Shown here: one piece after another, positions 40,070 to 49,573 of the stretch
Layout of the letters: each line of letters opens with the position of its first letter
Position numbering within the stretch: position 1 is the first letter of the stretch
Source of the DNA: Chloropicon primus
Lineage: Eukaryota; Chlorophyta; Chloropicophyceae; Chloropicales; Chloropicaceae
DNA: 64,000 nucleotides
Assembly: GCA_023205875.1 (NCBI GenBank)
Contig: CP060754.1
Coordinates: forward strand, 930,001 to 994,000
Reading direction: 5' to 3'
Program-made: the position numbers and the translations under genes
Notes under the pieces: generated by a model
The model's input: the letters and a program-made list of their open reading frames with translations, nothing else
Databases searched by the model: none
What the model was told of the DNA's origin: nothing

Positions 40070-40423
40070 AGCGTCTGCAGCCTTTCACACGGCGACGACG
40101 GTATTGGTATTGTGTAATTATAGGCTCGGGTATGAGATCCTTATTAAGATTGAAAACAAAGAGCAGGACCAACCGAACAGCGGACGAGTTTTGGGGGTTC
40201 AAACTAGACGTAAAGCGTCTGAACTATCTTTGTAAAAAGAGCATTTCAGCGTTCATATTAAGGAAGTGTCCCCCTCGCAACCCCAGGAACTTGCTTGCTG
40301 CGTGCCGTCGCGCGCGGTTTATCTTACAGGTGGTGAAACAGCAGCGGGCCCCGAGTCGTGCGCGAGGATCTTTTTTACATGGGATGGGCGCGCGCGCGCC
40401 GTCCGCCCGCGTGCGACCTCACC
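40070..40423. other. Intergenic, convergent 3' flanks of eL18 and RFC2
   Basis: 354 bp between two stops. It is the longest convergent gap among the ordinary genes. TGTGTAATTA about 40 bp after the eL18 stop may relate to 3' end formation. A short GC dinucleotide run (GCGCGCGCGCG) lies near 40388. No gene seen. Confidence 0.45.
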
Positions 40424-41521
40424 TCACCTCTTCTTCACGATTGCTGCCCGCTTGCACAGCTTCGCCAGCAAGCCCGCCATCTGCAGCTGCGAGTTCACCC
40501 CCTGGAGAATCCTCATCTGAACCAAACCCACTTCCCTGATGAATTCGAGCTTGAGGAACTCCTGCATGTCGTGGGACCTGCAAACCCTGAACAGGGTCGT
40601 GACCAAGTCGTTCGCCGAGAACCCCGTGTCCCACAGAGTCTCCATCGTCTCGACGGCCTTGTCTATGTCGGCATCGACGCACGAGTTGATGATCTCTTTG
40701 ACTACGGTGGGGTGGGGCTGGTCGCAGACCTTGAAAACGTTGTCGGCGTTCACCAGGCCGAAACCCGAGTAAGTCGCTTGGAGGTTGTTCAGAGCCTGGC
40801 GCATGTCGCCGTCCGCGGTGAAGATGATGGCCTCGAGCCCCTCGTTCGTCTTGGGGACGCCCTCGAGCTCGCACACCTCGAGGAGCCTCAGGAGGACGTC
40901 CTCGTCCGACAGTCGCGTGAAGCGGACCACCGCGCAACGACTCTGGATGGGTTCGATAATCTTGGTGCTCACGTTGCAGGCCAGGGCGAACCTCGTGGTG
41001 TTCGAGTAGATCTCCATGGTTCTCCGCAGGGCCTGCTGGGCCGCTTGAGTCATGCTGTCCGCCTCGTCCAGGATGACGATCTTGTGCCTCCCGGGGGGGA
41101 GAGTCACCTTCTTCTGGGCGAACATCTTGATCCTGTTCCTCACGACGTCGATCCCCCTCTCGTCCGAGGCGTTCAGCTCCAGGACGGCCTCCTTCACGAG
41201 GGGACCCAGGAGCTGGTTCGCGATGCAGAGCACGCTCGTCGTCTTGCCGGTTCCCGGCGACCCCGCGAGCAGCAGGTTGGGTATGTTGCCGTGCTCCGCG
41301 ATCACTTTGAGGCGCTTCACGGCCTCTCCGTTCCCTATGACGTCCTTCATGAGCTTGGGGCGGTACTTCTCGACCCAAGGCATCTCGAAACTCGGCGTGG
41401 CCGTCCTGTTCGCCTTCTTCCCCGCGCCATCCTCGGCGTCCGCCAGCTTCCTCTTCCCCCTCGACGACTCCCCTTGGTCCAGCTTGATCCCCACCGACGA
41501 CGCCCCCACTGGTGGCGGCAT
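40424..41521 (-). CDS. RFC2: Replication factor C small subunit RFC2 (yeast Rfc4 type)
   Basis: 365 residues from the ATG at 41521. AAA+ clamp-loader motifs: PWVEKYRPK (RFC box), Walker [11 protein letters not shown], Walker B LDEADSMT, the [18 protein letters not shown] block, and arginine-finger SRC in [13 protein letters not shown]. Blocks such as [20 protein letters not shown] are characteristic of the RFC2/p37-p40 subunit. It loads PCNA onto DNA as part of the RFC pentamer. The ATG chosen opens a short basic leader before the RFC box; an upstream extension to 41944 is low complexity and unsupported. Confidence 0.93.
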   Translation of the reverse strand: MPPPVGASSVGIKLDQGESSRGKRKLADAEDGAGKKANRTATPSFEMPWVEKYRPKLMKDVIGNGEAVKRLKVIAEHGNIPNLLLAGSPGTGKTTSVLCIANQLLGPLVKEAVLELNASDERGIDVVRNRIKMFAQKKVTLPPGRHKIVILDEADSMTQAAQQALRRTMEIYSNTTRFALACNVSTKIIEPIQSRCAVVRFTRLSDEDVLLRLLEVCELEGVPKTNEGLEAIIFTADGDMRQALNNLQATYSGFGLVNADNVFKVCDQPHPTVVKEIINSCVDADIDKAVETMETLWDTGFSANDLVTTLFRVCRSHDMQEFLKLEFIREVGLVQMRILQGVNSQLQMAGLLAKLCKRAAIVKKR

Positions 41522-41835
41522 GACGTTGACGCTACAGCAAAGGGCTGTTTCAGTGGTGGTGATGGTGGTGGTGATGGTCCCCTCTCCCTCAAGTCTTTTA
41601 CGCCACCGACAGACTTGAACCGCGCAAAGGATACCCTCCAACTCCACTCCACTCCACTCGGCTTCCTCTTCCTCTTCCTTTTCCTCTTCCCGAAAAGAGG
41701 TTTGTTCGTTCGCGGTTCTACGAGTGACGTTCCCTCCTAGGAGTAACGTCACTCGCAGGAGAGCGACGAGAGCCACGAAAGAGGAAGGAGGGGGGGAGCG
41801 TTTGTGGAGGAAGAGGGTGAGGGAGGGGCGACAAG
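41522..41835. other. Divergent intergenic region, RFC2 / HCF136
   Basis: 314 bp separating the two starts. A TTCCTCTTCC-type pyrimidine repeat lies near 41660-41695. A near-perfect inverted repeat (GTGACGTTCCCTCC TAGGAG TAACGTCAC) at about 41724-41753 contains TGACGT/ACGTCA, the core of plant bZIP sites. No gene seen. Confidence 0.45.
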
Positions 41836-43098
41836 ATGGTTGGGTTACAGGCGAAGAATGTGGCCTCGAGGTCCGGGTCGCCGTGTTTTTTGGGAAACGG
41901 AAACGGAGGCGTCGTCGTGGCTTGCGCGGGGAGGAGGGAGGCACGTTGCTTTTCGTCGGGGCGTGGAAGGAGTCTCCGCTTGCAAGCGCACGACGGGGCG
42001 AGGGCGGAGGGCGCCCAGGGTGGTCTCAGGGTGGAGAGGAGGAGCGTTTTGGCGGGCTTGGCTGGAGCCGGCGTCCTGGCGAACGGGTGCCCCGCGGAGG
42101 CGAAGACGAACTTGGTATCCAAGGAGTGGGAGGTGGTCAACCTCCCCCTGGATCCCGAGGTGGTGTTGCTGGACATCGCGTTCGAGCCCAACAACCCCGA
42201 CCACGGCTTTTTGCTCGGCACCAAGCAGACCCTTCTCGAGACGAACGACGGGGGGAAGACGTGGGAGAAGAGGACTCTGGAGGCCGCGAAGGATGAGGGC
42301 TTCAACTACAGGTTCAACTCCATCAGCTTCGGAGGGGCGGACGGGAAGGAGGGCTACATCGTGGGGAAGCCGCCTATTCTCCTGCACACCAGCAACGCCG
42401 GTGAGTCTTGGGAGAGGGTACCCCTGAACGCCAAGCTCCCCGGCACCCCCGTTCTCATCACCGCCCTCGAGAGCGAGGGCCAGGCGGAGATGACGACGGA
42501 TGTCGGAGCCATCTACGTGACCTCCAACGCAGGCTTGCTGTGGAAGGCTGCCGTGCAGGAGACCGTTGATGCCACCCTGAACAGGACCGTCTCGAGCGGC
42601 ATCAGCGGAGCCAGCTTTTACACCGGGCAGTTCTCCTCCGTGAAGAGGAGCCCGGAAGGCAAGTACGTCGCCGTCTCCTCGAGGGGCAACTTCTACATGA
42701 CTTGGGAGCCCGGCCAGACGTACTGGGAGCCTCACAACAGGGCGAGCGCGCGCAGGCTGCAGGACATGGGCTGGAGACCCCAGGGAGGCTTGTGGCTCGC
42801 CACCAGGGGAGGGGACTTGTTCTTTAACAACGACGAGAAGAACCTCGAGAACTTCAAGCAGATCAACTTTGGGGCCAGGGGATACGGCATCCTTGACGTT
42901 GGCTTCCAGCCCGACGGCACTCTCTGGGCCGCCGGTGGGTCAGGGACGCTCTACAAGTCGCAAGATGGGGGGAAGAAGTGGAAGCGGGTCAAGGGCGGAG
43001 ACAGGATCCCCGGCAACTTGTACGCAGTGAGGTTTGTGAGCGAGAAGCAGGGGTACATCCTGGGCAATGCTAGCATCCTCTTGAGGTACATTGGTTAG
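41836..43098 (+). CDS. HCF136: HCF136/Ycf48 photosystem II assembly factor, thylakoid lumen
   Basis: 420 residues. The N-terminus is bipartite: an R/S/A-rich plastid transit region (about 1-65), then a twin-arginine lumen signal [16 protein letters not shown] ending near AEA. The mature part is a beta-propeller of BNR-type repeats: [54 protein letters not shown]. It binds newly made D1 and is needed for PSII reaction-centre assembly. No ER signal peptide precedes the transit peptide, which argues for a primary plastid. Single exon. Confidence 0.94.
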   Translation: MVGLQAKNVASRSGSPCFLGNGNGGVVVACAGRREARCFSSGRGRSLRLQAHDGARAEGAQGGLRVERRSVLAGLAGAGVLANGCPAEAKTNLVSKEWEVVNLPLDPEVVLLDIAFEPNNPDHGFLLGTKQTLLETNDGGKTWEKRTLEAAKDEGFNYRFNSISFGGADGKEGYIVGKPPILLHTSNAGESWERVPLNAKLPGTPVLITALESEGQAEMTTDVGAIYVTSNAGLLWKAAVQETVDATLNRTVSSGISGASFYTGQFSSVKRSPEGKYVAVSSRGNFYMTWEPGQTYWEPHNRASARRLQDMGWRPQGGLWLATRGGDLFFNNDEKNLENFKQINFGARGYGILDVGFQPDGTLWAAGGSGTLYKSQDGGKKWKRVKGGDRIPGNLYAVRFVSEKQGYILGNASILLRYIG

Positions 43099-43338
43099 GG
43101 CGGTGGCTCGGTGCGTGGAAGTCGGAGGAGCCGAGCGGAGTGAGGAGAGATTGAAAAAAAAATAAAAAATAAACAAGTGTTTTGGGCGACCCACTCTATC
43201 TCTTTCGTCTGTGAATAATATCGAAACAATTGTGGCCTTTTTATCCGTTCTTCAACTACGCGCTTTGAAGTTTGAGTATTATCTGTACAAGCAAGCGTCT
43301 TGCAAACCTTCACGACTTGAAGGAGGAGATCGCTGAGC

Positions 43339-43792
43339 TTAGACCTGGAGGATCTTGCTGAGCTCCCCACAGTCCTCCAGCTCCTGCACGGAGTCCCAGC
43401 CTCCGTAGGACTGCGCAGGGTGGGGTGAAGAGCAAACCGTGGTTAGGGGGGGGGCAGACAAAGCAGAAACAGCGTCAGCACAACCAGAGCGTCCGCAACC
43501 ACTGGCGTTGTCGAGTTATTTTATCCACAACCACAACCAACCCTCCCTCCGCTCCTCCCCGCTCACGACTAAAAGCGGGACTTACCTTCTCGTCTACGTG
43601 AAGCTGGGGCAGTTTCCTCTCGCCCCCGCTCACTTTGACCATCTCGTCTGCTCTCTCCCTGTTCGTCGCGAGGTCCACCTCCTCGTACTTGACGCCCTTG
43701 GAGTCCAGAATATGCTTCATGTTACTCGTGTGTCCCCGCGTGCTCGCACCGAAAGACACGCTCGACGTGTACAATATCACCTTTGGCGGCAT
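43339..43792 (-). CDS. SH3BGR-type glutaredoxin-fold protein, two exons
   Basis: Exon 1 43792-43586 and exon 2 43410-43339 join in phase across a 175-bp GT-AG intron to give 92 residues. The fold is a compact thioredoxin/glutaredoxin type: KVILYTSSVSFGASTRG, SKGVKYEEVDLATNRERADE, LPQLHVDEK, then SYGGWDSVQELEDCGELSKI. The glutaredoxin CxxC is replaced by SSVSFG, as in animal SH3BGRL proteins, so no thiol-reductase activity is expected. Found in many eukaryotes; cellular role unclear. It is the last ordinary gene before the accessory island. Confidence 0.85.
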
Positions 43793-44287
43793 CTTTTCCC
43801 TGGCACCTCTCCCCGAGCAGTCTCTCCTTCCCCTCTTCCCTTCGCACGCGTCGGCACACGTCGCGTCGCCCCTCGCTCCGCTTCCGCTCCGGCCAGCTCC
43901 TGAGGTATCCAAACAGCTAGATTTTTTTTTCTTCATAAAATTAGGATGCCCAAGATCATCTCTTGTGGGTTGGGGGGCAGAGCACGACTCCTGCTGCAGG
44001 AGAAGGGGGGGGAGCACGACTCGTGAAGCCAGCTTTGGTGGAATAAAAGCATAAGGAATATGAATACAATGACTATTCCTACATAAAACAAAGCAATCTT
44101 TCTTTGTCACATTCCTTACGAAAGTTCGAAGGACTAAAACCTACCACTTTGAAAGGGTGACATTCCCCCGCCAATCAATCATTGTCATATTGCGACTTTG
44201 CGACTTTGCGACTTTGCGACCCCCCTCTCTCTACATATATTCGTGACTTGAGGCATCACGGTGGACGACATAGCAGGGCCCTCGAGA
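43793..44287. other. Intergenic, left edge of the accessory island
   Basis: 495 bp, A+T richer than the DNA to its left. It holds an imperfect direct repeat AGCACGACTC (43980s and 44010s) and a 9-bp tandem repeat, TGCGACTTT x 3.3, at 44191-44220. No gene or RNA recognised; a TATAT stretch at 44235-44240 could belong to the next promoter. Confidence 0.5.
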
Positions 44288-46333
44288 ATGAACAACAAAG
44301 AGGTAATAAGAAGAGACAGTATGCCTTTCCGAGCCAAGACTGACTCAATCGAACGACCTGCCCGTCCTGAATCTTACAACTTCCTTCGTCGTGAGAAGGC
44401 CATGACCGACTCGGAGTCTGAGGTCTCCCAAGTGCAGGGCAGTGGTCGAAGTGCTGGCGGTTCTTGGGAAGGGAAACGCAAAAGAGGTAATAGGTACACA
44501 GTCAGCAAGGAGCAACTCGAAACCTTGTACCAGTATCCTATGAAGGAAGCAGCAAGACGGTTGAATCTTTGTATCAACTCGCTCCGTTCGCGTTGCAGAG
44601 ACTTTGGAATCGAGCGCTGGCCTGCAACTTCCAACTTGCGAGAATCGAATATGGGAACGGCGCGAACTGACCAAGCGAACCAAGGTGCAGGACGTGGGGA
44701 CAGCAACAGGAACCCTGCTGCTGGTGTTGCGCAAGGTGAGGCGCCTGTGAGTGTAGGTGGTGGCCGCGTGCCGGAAACTGTGCCAGGGCAACAGCAGTCG
44801 AGGCAAGGCAACCGCACACCACCTCCACCCAGTACTGCTGGAGAAGACCAAACAGCGTATATTGTCCCTGTTCGAACCGCCACGGCTCACGAAAGTCACG
44901 GCCGAGGCTGCCTGGGTCGAAACGAAGAAAGGGCGATGGCAGGGTCAATTGTGGAAGTTTCTCTTCGGGTTGCAGTCAGCGCAACTGAAAGCATTGTGAG
45001 AGAACAGACTTCGAGGAGGGCAGCGGCAAGAAAGGCTTCTCATCGAAAAATGCAAGCTGAGTGTCAGAAGGCTAGCAGGCGCGACCTTTGGAGCAAGTTT
45101 ATGAAGCTCCGGAAGTGGCTTGAAGTCCGGGGGGTCCGGAAGTGGCTTGAAGTCCGGGGGGAGAGGGACGAGGAAGTGGAGAGACAAGCGCAAGGTGCCC
45201 TATATCTGCTGGACGAGCTTCTGTCGATACATCCTGAAGTCAAAGGAGGTGTGGAGCACTTCTCGGTAGGGGATCCATTGTACGACGCGTACGTCCCTAT
45301 CCTTTCGTTTTATCTCGGGCCCGAGGTGACCAAAGCTCTTCTGATGGCTCATAAGGATGGGAAGCACAACGTGTACAAAAGAGACCACATCGCGTGTTGG
45401 CTCATAGCGGGCTTGGGTTATAATCGATGTGACAAGACCGATGGGCTTCGAAAGGGCATCAAGAAGCTGGAAGGCCAGATCGACCGCGGGAAAGTACAAC
45501 CGATGCCTGTTTTGGGGCGGTTGTTGAAGGTCCACAATTTGAAGCCCCTGCCTCTCCGCGTGAGGAAGGGCGTGGAGAGGGAGGGAGGGGGGGACGACCC
45601 TGAGGGCATCAAGTTCAGTGCTCTATTGTACAAGTTGCTTCGCGAGAAGGAAGAAAAGGATGGAAAAGAAACCAAGACACCGACGGATGTCGGAATGAAG
45701 CTCGTTAGAGAGAGGGCTCATGAAATGATGATGATTCTAGGCGAGGAACGAAACTCGCGCAGAGAGGAAGCAGCTCGAGAATATTGCGCGATGACCACGA
45801 AGGGGCTTCGTGAGACGTTTGTTAGCATGTGGGAGCATTTTCGTTCAGCGAAACATGGAAGGATAGATTTTTCACGGGCAAGGGACGAAAGGCTGAAGGA
45901 AATGAGAGCATTGGTAGAGGAGCTGAAGATCAGGCTCATGGATCTTGAGGGGGAATGGGGCGGATGGCCACTGGTAAGGGCAACAGCTTCTGGAGCAGCG
46001 CAGTACATCCCAACACTCACGATGAATGTCGGTCCCAAGGCAGCCTTCGACTTTCTGAACGCTAACAGCCCTTTGACGATGACGGGGAACATCTACAAGA
46101 ACTCCCTGGCCATGGCGATGTGGCTCATTGGTCTGGGATACGAGAGGGACACTTCTAAAACGATGTCCGAAAGCTATGGGGAGTTGAAACAGAATTTAGA
46201 TGCGGGAACCGTCGAACCCCTGAAAGAAATGGTTCAGTTGCTTGAGGACAGAGACCTTCCGTGGCCCCCCGCTTACTTTCAATCTCTAAAGGTAGAGGAG
46301 CGTGACGGAAAACGTGTATTGGTTGTGAATTAG
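44288..46333 (+). CDS. RWP-RK-like protein with duplicated C-terminal module
   Basis: 681 residues from the ATG at 44288, single exon. Residues ~75-118 resemble an RWP-RK DNA-binding domain: EQLETLYQYPMKEAARRLNL, then CRDFGIERWPATSN; the RWP triplet is kept but the following RK is not. The rest is not a family I recognise. It contains a clear internal repeat: about residues 330-418 and 569-658 share YVPILSFYLGP / YIPTLTMNVGP, CWLIAGLGYNRCDKT / MWLIGLGYERDTSKT and a closing QIDRGKVQPM / NLDAGTVEPL. A 27-bp tandem duplication at about 45110-45165 doubles RKWLEVRG. Base composition and codon use are less GC-biased than in flanking genes. RWP-RK factors in algae control nitrogen response and mating type; the role here is unknown. 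Confidence 0.65.
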   Translation: MNNKEVIRRDSMPFRAKTDSIERPARPESYNFLRREKAMTDSESEVSQVQGSGRSAGGSWEGKRKRGNRYTVSKEQLETLYQYPMKEAARRLNLCINSLRSRCRDFGIERWPATSNLRESNMGTARTDQANQGAGRGDSNRNPAAGVAQGEAPVSVGGGRVPETVPGQQQSRQGNRTPPPPSTAGEDQTAYIVPVRTATAHESHGRGCLGRNEERAMAGSIVEVSLRVAVSATESIVREQTSRRAAARKASHRKMQAECQKASRRDLWSKFMKLRKWLEVRGVRKWLEVRGERDEEVERQAQGALYLLDELLSIHPEVKGGVEHFSVGDPLYDAYVPILSFYLGPEVTKALLMAHKDGKHNVYKRDHIACWLIAGLGYNRCDKTDGLRKGIKKLEGQIDRGKVQPMPVLGRLLKVHNLKPLPLRVRKGVEREGGGDDPEGIKFSALLYKLLREKEEKDGKETKTPTDVGMKLVRERAHEMMMILGEERNSRREEAAREYCAMTTKGLRETFVSMWEHFRSAKHGRIDFSRARDERLKEMRALVEELKIRLMDLEGEWGGWPLVRATASGAAQYIPTLTMNVGPKAAFDFLNANSPLTMTGNIYKNSLAMAMWLIGLGYERDTSKTMSESYGELKQNLDAGTVEPLKEMVQLLEDRDLPWPPAYFQSLKVEERDGKRVLVVN

Positions 46334-46806
46334 ATTGCACGACATTGGAGAGCAAAGTCATAGCTGTCCTTCTTTGACACTTTTTGAGTTTCTTGAGTCA
46401 GCGGCCGATTTGTTTTCGTCGATGAAACTCCCAAGAGAGTGCCTCTCGAATGAAACTAGTTTCACGGATAAGAGGCTCACGAGAAAGAGCCGATGTGATT
46501 ATTTTCAGAAAAAAATGAAACATGAAAACTCACACGAGAGTGCCTTTGCTCTTTGTTTTCGTCGATGAAACTCCCAAGAGAATGCCTCTCAAACGAAACT
46601 AGTTTCACGGATGATATGATAGGCCTTATCGTGTGAGGTTCATTGTTTTTTCTATTTTTCACAGCTTCCACCAGGCTCTCTCTTGTGATTTTAATTCATC
46701 CCAGTGGGGTATATAAGGCGAACTCAACACACAGAGGGCCTCACTTTTACGAACACGAGCTCGTACAAACACACACAAAAACAACAAACTCAAACACCGA
46801 ATCATA
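46334..46806 (+). promoter_or_regulatory. Promoter region of peptide gene A
   Basis: TATATAAGG at 46710-46718 lies 97 bp before the ATG. Further up are two copies of the 12-bp palindrome GAAACTAGTTTC (46452-46463, 46595-46606), each preceded by a ~30-bp repeated flank, and a ~79-bp element (46466-46544) that also occurs upstream of genes C, D and E. The order of elements is that of the divergent B-C promoter reversed, with the left-hand TATA missing, so this looks like half of a former two-way promoter. The transcribed leader contains ACGAGCTCGT, also palindromic. Confidence 0.7.
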
Positions 46807-47037
46807 ATGGAGTCCGAGAGAAGATCCACCATGTCCAGCCTCAAGGGACAGTTGTCCAACGTCGAGGGCTCTGTCAAGAGCATGAAGGCCGCCGTCGTTG
46901 TCGGTTCCGTCTTGACCGTTGCCTGCTTGGCCGCCGTCTTCGGAGTCACCATCCTCGCCAACGAGGTCTCCAAGGAGGTTAAGGTTTCCAACGGAACCCT
47001 CACCGCCAAGAACGGACAGGCTGTCTTGACCACCAAC
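46595..47037 (+). repeat. Inverted duplication arm 1 (promoter plus leader of gene A)
   Basis: 443 bp from the palindrome through codon 77 of gene A are nearly identical, in opposite orientation, to 48084-48532 at gene B. The few differences seen are a longer GT-repeat in the B leader and scattered substitutions. Beyond codon 77 the two genes diverge sharply. Confidence 0.8.
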
Positions 47038-47457
47038 TTGCGTGCCTCTCTCAAGGCCTCCGGAGATGTCAAGTCTGTTTCTCTTTCTGAGGATAACATG
47101 GTCGCTACCTTCGCTGTCAACGCTGTTGTCACCGAGGGAACCAAGACTACCTTGATCTGCGACGACGTTGTCGTGACCCAGCAGAACGGTGTTTCCAACG
47201 TCCAGCTTACTAAGGACTCCATCTTGAGCGCCGTGCTCTCTGGGGACTCTATGGAGAAGAGAAGCTTGAGCTGGAAGTGCATCTTTGATGATAACCCTAT
47301 CGAGGCGTGCGTTACCGGTGTTCTTCAGGATATTGTCTTCGCTGGCTATGACATGGTCTGGGACTACTTCAGCGAGAACTACGAGGAGATGCTCGAGTAC
47401 GCTGCTTCTCCTGGCGCTGCCGCTGGCGCGAGGTGCGGCGTGGCTTGCGGAAGATAA
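46807..47457 (+). CDS. Peptide-precursor family, member A
   Basis: 216 residues; unknown family. Layout common to all five members: a 27-residue polar N-terminus (MESERRSTMSSLKGQLSNVE...), one membrane segment (about 28-51), a first 77 residues that are almost identical between copies, a variable acidic middle with conserved VNAVVTEGTKTTLICDD, a Lys-Arg site and a short divergent C-terminal peptide. In A the site is MEKR at 149-152, leaving 64 residues with cysteines and the ending CGVACGR. Positively charged side first suggests a type II membrane topology, placing the C-terminal peptide in the lumen or outside, where a kexin-like protease could release it. Related in the tail to B and E (W-rich helix, CGVxC ending). 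Confidence 0.75.
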   Translation: MESERRSTMSSLKGQLSNVEGSVKSMKAAVVVGSVLTVACLAAVFGVTILANEVSKEVKVSNGTLTAKNGQAVLTTNLRASLKASGDVKSVSLSEDNMVATFAVNAVVTEGTKTTLICDDVVVTQQNGVSNVQLTKDSILSAVLSGDSMEKRSLSWKCIFDDNPIEACVTGVLQDIVFAGYDMVWDYFSENYEEMLEYAASPGAAAGARCGVACGR

Positions 47458-47699
47458 ATCTGTCTTCGCAAAGTAATTCGAGAATTTATCATCTTTGTTA
47501 ATATAATATAACTAAACGAAACTGTGCTGTCGCTATTCTCCCAGACTCTATTGTGTGTGGAAAAAGACAATCCCGAAGAAAACATGGAAATCACGGTTTG
47601 TGCCTCAGTACGGAATAGTTTTAATTTAATAGCAACAATTACTTCTCAATAGTATCATATATTATAAATGGCAAAGGCATAAAAGATAAATTCTTCAAA

Positions 47700-48314
47700 T
47701 TACTTCTTCTGGCTATGGCACCAGACGCCGCACATGGAGATCGTCGCTTCAGTGGTCTTTCCGTGCTCAATGATCTCCTCTCTGTTGTTCCAGAGGTACT
47801 GCTTGAACTTTCCAAGAGCCCACCAGAATGGGTGATAGAATGGAAGGTTCGTGCTTCTCTTCTCGACCTCATCCTGCATGAGGCTGTTCAAGATGGAGTC
47901 CTCAGCGACGGACACCTGGTTGGCACCGTTCTCGCTGACAACAACGAGGTCGTCGCAGATCATGGTGACCTTGGTTCCCTCGGTGACAACAGCGTTGACA
48001 GCGAAGACTCCGCTGGTAGCACCGTTCTTAGAGTTCAAGACCACGGACTCAGTGTTGCTGTTAGCCTTATCGGTGAAGAAGGAGTTGGTGGTCAAGACAG
48101 CCTCTCCGTTCTTGGCGGTGAGGGTTCCGTTGGAAACCTTAACCTCCTTGGAGACCTCGTTGGCGAGGATGGTGACTCCGAAGACGGCGGCCAAGCAGGC
48201 AACGGTCAAGACGGAACCGGCAACGACGGTGGCCTTCATGCTCTTGACAGAGCCCTCGACGTTGGACAACTGTCCCTTGAGGCTGGACATGGTGGATCTT
48301 CTCTCGGACTCCAT
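47700..48314 (-). CDS. Peptide-precursor family, member B
   Basis: 204 residues, convergent with A (242 bp between stops) and divergent from C. The leader differs from A at only three of the first 77 positions (A29T, V32A, Q71E). The Lys-Arg site is VEKR at 150-153, releasing a predicted 51-residue peptide, rich in aromatic residues (FYHPFWWALGKFKQYLW) and ending ISMCGVWCHSQKK. Its tail shares LWNNREEI and CGVxC with E, and more loosely with A, so A, B and E form one peptide subtype. The upstream 210 bp plus leader form an inverted copy of the same region of A. Function unknown. Confidence 0.75.
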   Translation of the reverse strand: MESERRSTMSSLKGQLSNVEGSVKSMKATVVAGSVLTVACLAAVFGVTILANEVSKEVKVSNGTLTAKNGEAVLTTNSFFTDKANSNTESVVLNSKNGATSGVFAVNAVVTEGTKVTMICDDLVVVSENGANQVSVAEDSILNSLMQDEVEKRSTNLPFYHPFWWALGKFKQYLWNNREEIIEHGKTTEATISMCGVWCHSQKK

Positions 48315-48532
48315 TATGATTTGGTGTTTGGGTTTGTTGTTTTTGTGTGTGTGTGTGTTTGTACGAGCTCGTGTTCGTAAAAGTGAGGCCCTCTGTGTGT
48401 TGAGTTCGCCTTATATACCCCACTGGGATGAATTAAAATCACAAGAGAGAGCCTGGTGGAAGCTGTGAAAAATAGAAAAAACAATGAACCTCACACGATA
48501 AGGCCTATCATATCATCCGTGAAACTAGTTTC
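48084..48532 (-). repeat. Inverted duplication arm 2 (promoter plus leader of gene B)
   Basis: Partner of 46595-47037. The two arms flank the variable 3' halves of A and B, which face each other. Such an arrangement allows pairing and gene conversion limited to promoter and leader. Confidence 0.8.
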
Positions 48533-48720
48533 GTTTGAGAGGCACTCTCGTGTGAGTTTCATTTTTTTCTGAAAATAATCACATCGGCTCTTTCTCGTGA
48601 GCCTCTTATCCAGGGGGTATATAAGGCGAAGTCGACCAACAGAGGGCCTCACTTTTACGAACACGAGCTCGTACAAACACACACACACACAAAAACAACA
48701 AACCCAAACACCAAATCATA
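48315..48720. promoter_or_regulatory. Two-way promoter between peptide genes B and C
   Basis: Two TATA boxes point outward: 48411-48417 for B (minus strand) and 48618-48626 for C, 97 and 103 bp from their ATGs. Between them lie a B/A-type proximal stretch, one GAAACTAGTTTC palindrome (48521-48532) and the shared ~70-bp element (48541-48610) which abuts the C TATA box. This is the most complete form of the family's promoter. The palindrome at the middle is a good candidate binding site for a dimeric factor serving both genes. Confidence 0.7.
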
Positions 48721-49287
48721 ATGGAGTCCGAGAGAAGATCCACCATGTCCAGCCTCAAGGGACAGTTGTCCAACGTCGAGGGCTCTGTCAAGAGCATGAA
48801 GGCCGCCGTCGTTGTCGGTTCCGTCTTGACCGTTGCCTGCTTGGCCGCCGTCTTCGGAGTCACCATCCTCGCCAACGAGGTCTCCAAGGAGGTTAAGGTT
48901 TCCAACGGAACCCTCTCCACCAAGAACGGACAGGCTGTCTTGACCACCACCACCTACACCTCCAACAAGGCTTCTGGTCTTGCCGAGAGCGTGGTCGCTG
49001 ACTTCGGCTCCTTCAACGGAGTCTTCGCTGTCAACGCTGTTGTTACCCAGGGAGCCACCGTCACCACCATCTGCGACGACATCGTTGTCATCGGTGAGGA
49101 GGTCCACGTCCGTGAGGGATCTTTCCTTGACTCTGAGGACAGCTTGGAGCTCAGAAGCCTTAACCAGGACTACGCCAAGAAGTGCAAGAGGAAGCCTAGC
49201 ATGAGAAAGTGCGCCATGGCCGTCATTCAGTGGCTCGTCAAGAAGGGTGCCGCTTGGGCCAGAGAGTGGTTGAAGGAGAACCAGTAA
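48721..49287 (+). CDS. Peptide-precursor family, member C
   Basis: 188 residues, shortest of the five. The leader is identical to A except for the TLST/TLTA change near residue 66-67 and the end. It keeps VNAVVTQGATVTTICDD. The processing site is LELRS at 142-146, with a single Arg in place of Lys-Arg. The predicted tail of ~43 residues is strongly basic (KKCKRKPSMRKC) and then forms a Trp-containing amphipathic helix (AVIQWLVKKGAAWAREWL), the pattern of membrane-active peptides. It has no CGVxC ending, so it is a different peptide subtype from A, B and E. Transcribed divergently from B. Confidence 0.75.
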   Translation: MESERRSTMSSLKGQLSNVEGSVKSMKAAVVVGSVLTVACLAAVFGVTILANEVSKEVKVSNGTLSTKNGQAVLTTTTYTSNKASGLAESVVADFGSFNGVFAVNAVVTQGATVTTICDDIVVIGEEVHVREGSFLDSEDSLELRSLNQDYAKKCKRKPSMRKCAMAVIQWLVKKGAAWAREWLKENQ

Positions 49288-49573
49288 ATTACTTCCTTTC
49301 CTAATCCTTAAGGTTTTACTCGGAAGAAATATATAATATACAGTGGAAAGAAATTTCTTAACAAAAGTATCCAAATCAATTATTGCATCTCCAGTCATGA
49401 GAAGAGAAGTATGTGTGCAAGTGCATCGCCTTTAAAGAAGGCTTCCAAAGTACATAACTAATATGTTTTACTGATCGCGGGCTAAGATGGTCACCAACAG
49501 AACTAAATTGTATATCGAAAAAACTGTATATCGAAAAAAACTGTATATTATATGGGTTTCTCATTCAGGTCCT

